Below, in pieces: positions 9,464 through 16,900 of a DNA stretch of 64,000 bases; position 1 is the stretch's first letter, and the number at the start of each line of letters is the position of its first letter. The position numbers were made by a program, and so were the translations under genes. Where the stretch lies: NCBI RefSeq assembly GCF_009856605.1, contig NZ_CP047242.1, positions 6,266,501-6,330,500 of the forward strand. Direction: 5' to 3'. The DNA comes from Trichormus variabilis 0441 (GTDB lineage Bacteria; Cyanobacteriota; Cyanobacteriia; Cyanobacteriales; Nostocaceae). The notes beneath the pieces are model-generated. The model saw only the letters and a program-made list of their open reading frames with translations, had not been told where the DNA came from and did not search any database.

Positions 9464-9810
9464 TAACTCTGTTCATAGCAGCGATTAAAGGTAAATATTA
9501 TTTCTGCACATATACACGGTTAATTAACATTTGTTTGCTCTTATAGTACTTATCGCTCTTCTTTGGGTTATTTATGCAAAACACCAAAATCCCCAGCAAA
9601 TCTTGTATTACACGGGAAGAGAAGGCATTTTTAGCTGCCACTTCACCAAAAAACGAGCCTTAGCCGAGTATTCAAAGGCAGGGAGAGTTTCATCAGAAAT
9701 CTGATACGAAGGGCTTATGTCCGCACAAAAAAAGACGCAGGTACGGGTACAGTGTTACCGAAGTTTTGAGGGAAAACACCTGCTTAGACAGAAAGCGATC
9801 GCTCTGGATG
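9464..9810. other. Intergenic region without recognisable gene
   Basis: About 350 bp. A possible 29-codon frame begins at the ATG near 9573 but has no recognisable ribosome site or homology. One HIP1 octamer (GCGATCGC) lies near 9797. Nothing else is identified. Confidence 0.5.
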
Positions 9811-10173
9811 TTAGAGAATTTCTACTATGCGCGGTTGTCCATCAGGATAATAGACACCAAGGCAGTTGTTTTTAGTATCAGTAATTACCCAAGGGTGAGT
9901 TACATAGGTGCTTTGAGTAATTCTATTGTTTGGAGCAATTAAGGTGTAAAACTTCCGTTGACCAGAGTAATCAAGCCAATATAACCTCACTGGTGCGCTG
10001 CGTTGGTTGATAAATGTAATTTCCGTAGCTATTTTTCCACTGCGAGAAATGGAAACAGATTCAGATTCACATTTTTTGGATTGAGCATTGGCAGTCGGCA
10101 CACCAGCACTGATTGCAAATGAAAGCAACGCACTGCTAATAATAGCGAAGTTAACGTGTTTAAATTTGAGCAT
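9811..10173 (-). CDS. Secreted VHL beta-domain-like protein
   Basis: A 120-residue protein. Residues 1-~30 form a signal peptide (hydrophobic run, cleavage expected near ANA-Q). The mature ~88 residues align by eye with the beta domain of the von Hippel-Lindau tumour suppressor: a TFINQRSAPVRLYWLDYSG segment, then YTLIAPN, then the THPWVITD segment, comparable to FxNRSPRxVxPVWLNFDGEP...YPTLxPGT...GHLWLF in pVHL. In eukaryotes this domain binds hydroxyproline peptides; bacterial versions have no settled function. The start at 10173 is supported by the signal peptide. Function is unknown; periplasmic or extracellular protein binding is a guess. Confidence 0.8.
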   Translation of the reverse strand: MLKFKHVNFAIISSALLSFAISAGVPTANAQSKKCESESVSISRSGKIATEITFINQRSAPVRLYWLDYSGQRKFYTLIAPNNRITQSTYVTHPWVITDTKNNCLGVYYPDGQPRIVEIL

Positions 10174-10494
10174 TGTTTAAATGAAAATATGATAGACGAA
10201 AAGATTGATAAGTATGAGAAAAACATCGTTTGGCTGGTTGCCCAGGAGAAAACACAGCAAAACTTACACGCTCAAAACCCAGAGTGTACACCCTACAAGT
10301 GCATCATTGGGACAGAAATCCAGCCAAGATACTTGAAACACTAGTATTCATATAAAGAATATGTGATGATAACCTCGTTCAAGATGAGACTTGGCAAAAT
10401 TTGCCCAGAATGCCCAGAAAACTATGATTTTTAGTGGCTGGCAAGCAAAGAGATTTACTCATGCCGAGTTGGCAATATAACGAGGTATAAAGCC
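10174..10494. other. Divergent intergenic region
   Basis: This 321-bp stretch between the divergent VHL-like and hydrolase genes presumably carries both promoters. I see no further gene or strong repeat in it. Confidence 0.5.
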
Positions 10495-11571
10495 ATGAAT
10501 TTTCTCTCCTCAAAGAAGCAATCATCAACGGTTATAGTTGGGGCATTGATGATAACTTTAGGAGTAGAGCGAAGTGCTGCGGCCGCTACATTCAACCCTG
10601 CTCCTATTTTCGATAGCGCGGCTCACTACGCTACCACGATTCCTAGAAGTGATGGTGGTGTAGATGCTACTGATATTTACTACCCAGTTGTTTCCAATAC
10701 CGATAAGAGTTCACTGCCCATTGCTTTGTTCTTGCAAGGAGCGCTTGTTGATAAATCTGATTACTCAAACTTTGCCAATACCGTAGCGCGTTATGGGTTT
10801 GTAGTAGTCGTACCTAATCACATCAGAACTGCTATCAGTCCAATGGGTGCGGTTACAGGATTGATCGCTGAACAGCAGCAGGTAAATGATGTTCTAACTT
10901 ATATGCAGAGTGAGAAATCTCAGGGAGTATCACCTGTTGCTAATCTACTCGACCCCAGTATCCTAGTCTTGCTTGGTCACTCATTTGGAGGCGCAGTAGG
11001 AATTGCTGCGATTCAGGGTAACTGTTTTGCCGTTTTATGTACGGAAGATTTTAATCGACCTGATGAATTGAAGGCTGGGGTGTTTTATGGTACTAACGTT
11101 CGGATCGGCCAAACTAGTGGAGGGCTTCCGATTATTGACAATGATGATATACCTATTGCTCTAGTGCAGGGTAATCGAGATGGTGTGGCAACTCCCGCTA
11201 ACGCTCAAGAAACATACGCAAGCATTCAAGACCCTCCCAAGGCGTTTATCACCATTCCTGGTGCTAATCATTACGGCATTACCAATGAAGATAATCTCAT
11301 ACGTGAGCCTATCAGACCAACGCTAGAGCAAAATGTGGCAATTGAAACCATTGCCCGTTGGAGTGCGCTTTTTTTACGCGGAACTGTACTCAACGACAAA
11401 GGAGCATTTGATTATGTATTCAACTCAGGTGATGCGTTAGATCCAAATGTCAATGTGGAGAGCGTTACAAAACCTATACCTGAATACACTTCTGTTGTTA
11501 GTTTGCTGGGATTGGGGGTAATAGGTGCAAGTTCACTGCTAAGGCAGAAGCAGAAGTTAATTACAAAATAA
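10495..11571 (+). CDS. Secreted alpha/beta hydrolase with PEP-CTERM-like tail
   Basis: A 358-residue protein. Residues 1-~30 are a signal peptide ending near AAAA. An alpha/beta hydrolase core follows, with the nucleophile elbow GHSFGGA (~160-166), a GNRDG segment (candidate acid region) and GANHYG (catalytic His region). It resembles the chlorophyllase / dienelactone hydrolase branch. The last ~30 residues have the PEP-CTERM layout: a Pro-Glu pair, a hydrophobic stretch, then a basic end (RQKQK), suggesting sorting to the surface by an exosortase. The substrate is unknown. A hairpin terminator follows at 11595. Confidence 0.8.
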   Translation: MNFLSSKKQSSTVIVGALMITLGVERSAAAATFNPAPIFDSAAHYATTIPRSDGGVDATDIYYPVVSNTDKSSLPIALFLQGALVDKSDYSNFANTVARYGFVVVVPNHIRTAISPMGAVTGLIAEQQQVNDVLTYMQSEKSQGVSPVANLLDPSILVLLGHSFGGAVGIAAIQGNCFAVLCTEDFNRPDELKAGVFYGTNVRIGQTSGGLPIIDNDDIPIALVQGNRDGVATPANAQETYASIQDPPKAFITIPGANHYGITNEDNLIREPIRPTLEQNVAIETIARWSALFLRGTVLNDKGAFDYVFNSGDALDPNVNVESVTKPIPEYTSVVSLLGLGVIGASSLLRQKQKLITK

Positions 11572-11594
11572 ACACAGTGATAAATTTGTTATCC

Positions 11595-11621
11595 ACCCTC
11601 AGCTACCCAGCGAGGGTTTTT
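11595..11621 (+). terminator. Rho-independent terminator after the PEP-CTERM hydrolase gene
   Basis: An ACCCTC (11595-11600) / GAGGGT (11612-11617) stem is followed by a T-run, 24 bp after the stop codon. Confidence 0.7.
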
Positions 11622-11762
11622 CGTTTGAACTGATGAAATACTCGCCTTAGCAACTGGCGATCCGTCGGGCGGTTATGTCATCCCCCATACCACTACACAT
11701 CCTGCTATCGCATCTTTACCGCACTTCCTCTAAGAATATATATGACGCGAGCGATCGCCTAC

Positions 11763-11810
11763 AGTGGAGCGTAGCTCATCGCCTCTAGTGGAGCGTAGCT
11801 CATCGCCTCC
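11763..11810. repeat. 24-bp tandem duplication
   Basis: Two head-to-tail copies (11763-11786 and 11787-11810) of a 24-bp unit starting AGTGGAGCGTAGCTCATCGC differ only at the last base. Similar 'GCGTAGCTCATCGCC' units are common dispersed repeats in Nostocaceae. Confidence 0.85.
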
Positions 11811-11898
11811 AGTACTTCGCTCAATCACTATCCTCTAAGAAAATTCCCCAGATAAGTGGTTCTGAATACAGTCATCCACTATTGTTTGTCAAGTTGTA

Positions 11899-11927
11899 TT
11901 GACACTTTGTAACAATATTGTTATATT
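11899..11927 (+). promoter_or_regulatory. Sigma70-type promoter of psb34 with palindromic spacer
   Basis: TTGACA (11899-11904) and TATATT (11922-11927) are separated by exactly 17 bp. A perfect 14-bp palindrome, TAACAATATTGTTA (11910-11923), fills most of the spacer and touches the -10 box, so it could be a repressor operator. The start codon follows at 11962. Confidence 0.6.
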
Positions 11928-11961
11928 AGTTTACATAAAGTAACAAATACAAGAAAAGATT

Positions 11962-12132
11962 ATGTATACCACCATTAACGAAGACGGCGTTCTCAATAAC
12001 TATGCAACTGAACCCCAGATGTACTATGCTGAGTACCCCGCAATTTGGGAACAGCGCAAATACGTTATACAGAGTGTGTTCGCTACTTTAATTGTCACTA
12101 CTCTAGTTTTGGTAGCTTTAAGCGTTAGCTAA
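11962..12132 (+). CDS. psb34: Psb34 / Ssl1498-family light-harvesting-like protein
   Basis: A 56-residue single-helix protein. The cytosolic N terminus MYTTINEDGVLNNYA is followed by EYPAIWEQRKY and one C-terminal transmembrane helix (~36-56). This matches the cyanobacterial ssl1498 family, studied as Psb34, a small subunit that binds photosystem II assembly intermediates near CP47 in relation to high-light-inducible proteins. Its full length agrees with the family. It has its own strong promoter and terminator, so it is probably monocistronic. Confidence 0.9.
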   Translation: MYTTINEDGVLNNYATEPQMYYAEYPAIWEQRKYVIQSVFATLIVTTLVLVALSVS

Positions 12133-12186
12133 GACTTTTAGATTTGGGTATCGCTGTATCTCATCGTCATTCGTACTTCTCCTATC

Positions 12187-12215
12187 AACCCCAGTTAGTT
12201 TCGCTGGGGTTTTTT
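12187..12215 (+). terminator. Rho-independent terminator of psb34
   Basis: The 8-bp stem AACCCCAG (12187-12194) / CTGGGGTT (12204-12211) with a 9-nt loop is followed by Ts, 55 bp after the stop codon. Confidence 0.85.
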
Positions 12216-12249
12216 GCTATCGTCTGCCACTGCTCAATTTACCCACTGA

Positions 12250-12432
12250 CTTTTAGAGGTACTACGTCAGGGAAAACTAGAGACAAGTAAAGCCAAAGCG
12301 ATCGCCCGAATTCAAGATGAGTCAATCCGAAAAGAACTTTTAGAAGATGCGATCGCCTACAATCTCTCGTTGAGTACTGTAGAGACGTTGTATGCAACGT
12401 CTCTACATCGTTTATTTAGCGCAACTTCATAA
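12250..12432 (+). pseudogene. Relic of a ParB-like protein
   Basis: An open frame without a start codon reads ...VLRQGKLETSKAKAIARI, then QDESIRKELLEDAIAYNLSLS, before running into a 12-bp hairpin repeat and stopping at 12432. The pattern (GKL..SKA.AIARI.DE..R..LLE.AI..NLS) resembles the helix-turn-helix/linker region of cyanobacterial ParB-family plasmid partition or regulatory proteins. A stop lies directly upstream (12247-12249), so only ~45 residues survive. Family identity is from memory of the pattern, not a search. Confidence 0.5.
12379..12406. repeat. Perfect 12-bp hairpin repeat
   Basis: GTAGAGACGTTG (12379-12390) and CAACGTCTCTAC (12395-12406) with the loop TATG form a common Nostocaceae dispersed hairpin. 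Here it interrupts the ParB-like relic. Confidence 0.85.
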
Positions 12433-12451
12433 AGAATTGGTATAAGGAGAT

Positions 12452-12979
12452 TTAAGTTTCCAGATGCCAATCTGCTCGGTTCATGCGATAGACGAAGCAA
12501 TCATCGTCACCAAATCGTCTAGGCTCAACAAATCGAAAACCAAGACGTTCATAAAAGGGGTGAACGCGGGTATTGCTGGCAAGTGGATCAACGAGAACAT
12601 CCGTCACAAGCGGATCAGCAAAACATCGAGCAAGTGCAAGCTGCATCATTTGGGTTCCATAGCCTTGACCCAAATCAGTCTCTTCCCCAATCCAAATATC
12701 AATAGCGCGAAGATTCGCCGGAACATCACCCCAGTAGTGACTATCATCACGTAGCGGATCGATGATCTCGATAAATCCGATGGGGCGACCATCAATTTCA
12801 GCAATCAATTGCTCCCGCCATTCGGGGGCGCGGTCAAGTTCTACCTCCCAGCCCCAGTCATCGTTAGGATCTGAGTCAACTACATGAGGTTGTTCATCCC
12901 AATGTCGTAGCAGCTCCAAATCGGTGAAGGTAGCAAAGCGGAGGGTGATCCTTATCGAAGATGGTGGAGTATAATTCAT
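12452..12979 (-). CDS. GNAT acetyltransferase, AAC(6')/RimJ-like
   Basis: A 175-residue GNAT-fold protein when begun at ATG 12979; a GTG at 13009 would add 10 residues but lies inside the preceding gene's remnant. The N-terminal half reads LRFATFTDLELLRHWDEQPHV. The acetyl-CoA loop is DLGQGYGTQM, and a C-terminal HPFYERLGFRFVE motif follows, as in aminoglycoside 6'-acetyltransferase-like and RimJ/RimL-like enzymes. Substrate is unknown; resistance activity is not implied. Its start lies 8 bp beyond the stop of a truncated glyoxalase-type gene, suggesting a former two-gene operon. Confidence 0.85.
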   Translation of the reverse strand: MNYTPPSSIRITLRFATFTDLELLRHWDEQPHVVDSDPNDDWGWEVELDRAPEWREQLIAEIDGRPIGFIEIIDPLRDDSHYWGDVPANLRAIDIWIGEETDLGQGYGTQMMQLALARCFADPLVTDVLVDPLASNTRVHPFYERLGFRFVEPRRFGDDDCFVYRMNRADWHLET

Positions 12980-12987
12980 GGGGTTTC

Positions 12988-13067
12988 TCAGATATTTTCG
13001 GTAATCCACTGGACGAGTTGAATCACGACACCGTTGGGGTCTGTGACTCGAAAGAACCTTTCACCCC
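12988..13067 (-). pseudogene. 3' remnant of a VOC/glyoxalase-family gene
   Basis: The minus strand encodes PWGERFFRVTDPNGVVIQLV followed by QWITENI and a TGA stop (12988-12990). This is the typical last beta-strands of a vicinal-oxygen-chelate protein (WGxRxxxxxDPxGxxxxL). A stop codon sits immediately upstream in the same frame, so the N-terminal ~80-100 residues are lost. Confidence 0.7.
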
Positions 13068-13441
13068 AAGGTTAAGTCTCAGTTTAAGAAATAGCCGTCT
13101 ATACGGTGCGTATGTGTAAACATTCGTAGTATTGGATTTCAAGTGATATTCTGGTCGAAAACTTAGAGAAGTACAGGAGTAACGCTTGATCGTTGAGCCA
13201 ACTTGCTATTTATAAAACGCCAATCCCTATTCAATAGAGATTGACGCAAGACTCATTCGATCTCAAGAGTCTTTATAATGGCTGACCCCGTTTGAATTAA
13301 AAGTATTAAACTTTAGATTGTTTAGGGATTACACAAAATCCTAAGAAGTTGGAATCGGTAATTGAAGATAATAAAGTTAAACTAAACTCTCTTCACTAAA
13401 TTAATAAGTAATTTAGCTCTCGCACTATTGGCTTCTTCCGG

Positions 13442-13472
13442 CTTGGGGCTAGAGTGCTTTATTTTTGATTAG
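13442..13472. repeat. 31-bp direct repeat, copy 1
   Basis: CTTGGGGCTAGAGTGCTTTA and 11 further bases recur at 13662-13692 with one mismatch visible. The two copies flank the inverted-repeat element between them. Confidence 0.85.
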
Positions 13473-13503
13473 AGGTTATTTATAAAGAAAAAATAAAATT
13501 ACT

Positions 13504-13651
13504 GTAGGGTGTGTTAGGCGCTGATTTCCCAGATGATTGGTCACAAAATAAATATCCTCGCGCCTAACGCACCATCCGTGAGGCGGTGCGTTACGGCTAA
13601 ATTTTCTTGTCTTTGCGTCCCAAATCCTTTCATAGCCGTAACACACCCTAC
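13504..13651. repeat. MITE-like element with 13-bp terminal inverted repeats
   Basis: GTAGGGTGTGTTA (13504-13516) is exactly inverted at 13639-13651. The interior has further complementary segments (CGCCTAACGCACC / GGCGGTGCGTTACG), so the whole can fold into a cruciform. It has no coding capacity. Confidence 0.8.
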
Positions 13652-13661
13652 TTAAGATTTA

Positions 13662-13692
13662 CTTGGGGCTAGGGTGCTTTATTTTTGATTAG
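13662..13692. repeat. 31-bp direct repeat, copy 2
   Basis: Second copy of the unit at 13442-13472, located just beyond the inverted-repeat element. Confidence 0.85.
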
Positions 13693-13978
13693 TAAAGCTA
13701 ATAATTGTTTATTTGGAAGAGGAGAGCTTTTTGCTCAATGGAAAAATCGCCTTTTAGTTACATCTCAAAGTAGTAAGTAACTCTATTTTTTATTTTTCAA
13801 GATTTAGCCATGAGCAAATGTGTAGTAAGTTAAGTCACATTTTGCTCAAGTTATGGTTTATGGTTTGGATATTTTTGGGGTAAAAGTATAGTAGAACCAA
13901 GATTGTTAGATTACTGATATTCTTGGGCATTTTAATAACAGTAATAATCTTCTAAAACAATTATCAGTCTTCCAGGTT

Positions 13979-16900
13979 ATGACATCTACAGTACCTCAAT
14001 TCCCGGAAATTTCTGGCTACACCATCACTGAACAAATTTACCGGGGTTCACGTACTGCCGTGTATTTAGCGATACAAGATAATCAGAGATTACCTGTTGT
14101 CATTAAGGTGCTGCAACGAGAGTATGCCACATTTGGGGAATTGGTACAGTTTCGCAATCAGTATGCGATCGCCAAAAATCTGCCCATTACCGGCATTATC
14201 CCACCCCTAAGTCTAGAACCATTTGGTAATGGCTATGCCTTAGTCATGGCAGACTGGGGGGGTATCTCCCTGGAAACATATATCCAGCAACAGCCCTTAG
14301 ACTTAGGAGACATTTTGGTAGTTGCCATCCAACTGGCAGATATTCTCCACGAACTACAACAACATCGAGTTATCCACAAAGACATTAAACCTGCCAACAT
14401 CCTCATTCATCCAGAATCCCAGCAAGTTAAACTGATAGACTTTAGCATTGCTTCGGTATTGCCCAAAGAAACCCAGGAAATCCAAAACCCCAACACCCTG
14501 GAAGGTACTTTAGCTTATCTTTCCCCTGAACAAACGGGAAGAATGAATCGCGGCATCGATTATCGCAGTGATTTTTATGCCCTTGGTGTTACTCTGTATC
14601 AATTGCTAACAGGTCGCTTACCCTTCCTTACGGACGACCCCTTAGAATTGGTGCATTGTCACATCGCTAAGATTGCCACACCTGTCCATCTAGTAAATAC
14701 CGATGTGCCGCCAACCTTGGGGGCAATTGTCGCCAAACTCATGGCCAAAAATGCCGAAGACCGCTATCAAAGTGCCTTGGGACTCAAGCATGATTTAGAT
14801 GAATGTTGGAGTCAATGGAAACAAACAGGGTCAATTGCGGAATTTGAGTTGGGACAGAAGGATTTATGCGATCGCTTTCTCATTCCTGAAAAACTCTACG
14901 GTAGGGAAACTGAAGTCCAAACCCTGCTAGATGCTTTTGAGCGGGTTGCCCAAGGGTCATCAGAAATGATGCTGGTGGCTGGTTTTTCGGGCATTGGTAA
15001 AACAGCCGTTGTCAATGAAGTACATAAGCCTATTGTCAAGCAACGAGGTTACTTCATCAAAGGCAAGTTTGACCAGTTTAATCGCAACATTCCCTTCTCT
15101 GCCTTTGTGCAAGGCTTTCAAGACTTAGTTGGGCAACTTTTGAGTGAAAGCGATACCCAATTGCAACACTGGAAAACTCAGATTCTCTCAACATTGGGAG
15201 AAAATGCCCAAGTGATTGTTGAACTGATTCCTGAACTGGAGCGGATTATTGGGGTGCAACCCCCAACACGCGAATTATCAGGAACCGCAGCCCAAAATCG
15301 GTTTAATTTGTTGTTTCAAAGGTTCATTCAAGTTTTTACCACCCCTGCACACCCGTTGGTAATGTTTGTGGATGATTTACAGTGGGCAGATTCGGCTTCG
15401 CTGAATTTGATTCAGGTGTTAATGTCTGAGTCTCAAACGGGCTGTTTATTACTGTTAGGGGCGTATCGGGATAATGAGGTCTTTGCCGCTCACCCATTAA
15501 TGTTGACCCTCAATGGTATGGAAAAAGCTGGGGCAAAAATCCACACCATCACTTTGCAACCCCTAAGTTTTACAAGTCTCAATCACCTGATTGCAGATAC
15601 CCTTCATACTCATGCACTCGTGGTACAACCTCTGACAAAACTGGTAATGCAGAAAACCCTGGGTAATCCTTTCTTTGCTACCCAGTTTCTCAAGGCATTA
15701 CATCAAGACCAGTTAATTACTTTTGACCCGAATGCAGGACATTGGCAGTGTGATATTGTGCAAGTGCGAGATGTGGCTTTGACCGATGATGTGCTGGAAT
15801 TGATGGTGCAGCAATTGCAAAAAATGCCAGAAGCAACGCAAGAGATTTTAAAACTTGCGGCTTGTATTGGCGCACAGTTCGATTTAACCACACTAGCGAT
15901 CGTTTCACAGCAATCTCAAACAGAAGTGGCAACGATACTTTGGAAAGCGTTACAGGAAGGGTTGATTTTGCCACAAAGCGATTTGTACAAATTCTATTTG
16001 GGAGAATCGCAAGCAATACAGCACACCCCACAGGAAACCCTCAACTATCGTTTTCTGCATGATCGCGTCCAACAAGCTGCTTATTCTCTGATTCTTGATG
16101 ACCAAAAACAGGTGACACACCTCACTATTGGAAAATTGCTATTAGAAAATAGTAATCCCTCTTTCCAAGATAGTCATTTATTTGCAATTGTTCATCAGTT
16201 AAATTGTGGCATTTCCATGATTACAGAGTTGGAACAACGTTATCAATATGCTCAATTAAATTTACAAGCAGGTTATAAGGCTAAAGACTCTACTGCATAT
16301 AATGCAGCCTTACATTATTTCGACAAGGGAATGCAATTTCTGCCGACGGATAGCTGGGATAAAAATTATAATTTGACACTTCTTATATATGAATCAGCAG
16401 CAGAAGTGGCATTGCTTAGCTGTGATTTTAAGCAGATGGATACCTTAATTCAAATAGTTCTAAAAAACACAAATGACCTGTTGGAACAAGTCAAAGTTTA
16501 TGAAATAAAACTTCAAGCTTATCAAGTACAAAATCAGCAGCTTCAAGCGATAAAAATTGGACGGGAAATCCTGCAAAAGCTAGGAGTTATCCTGCCAGAA
16601 TCTATAACACTTTCAGATATCCAACGACAGGTACAACACACACTAACTAAGCTATCGAACTACTCCCTGGAGGACTTAATCAATTTACCCATTACCCAGG
16701 ATGCCACTGCTACGGCGGCAGCGCGCATCATGACGAGTTTAGTCCCTTCGATTCATCAGGCTAATCCCCTTTTATTTCCAGTTGTTGCCTGCGAAGAGGT
16801 TAATCTATCCCTGCAATACGGGAACTCGCTTTTCTCAGCACCGGGATATGCAGATTTTAGTATTATTGTTAGCTCTGTGTTGAATGAAATAGAAGTAGGT

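Larger units (their letters stand above)
11572..11961. other. Intergenic region with terminator, tandem repeat and promoter
   Basis: This 390-bp stretch holds the hydrolase terminator, a 24-bp tandem repeat, HIP1 sites and the psb34 promoter (listed separately). No additional gene is seen. Confidence 0.6.
13068..13978. other. Long intergenic region with MITE-like repeat
   Basis: This 911-bp stretch upstream of the giant kinase has no supported ORF. It contains the 148-bp inverted-repeat element at 13504-13651, the flanking 31-bp direct repeats (13442-13472 and 13662-13692), and an AT-rich leader before 13979 that presumably carries the kinase promoter. Confidence 0.6.

Noticed and set aside
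9364..9546. 60-codon plus-strand ORF
   Set aside because: It is composed of the AATTCAAA-type dispersed repeat and has no homology or ribosome site.
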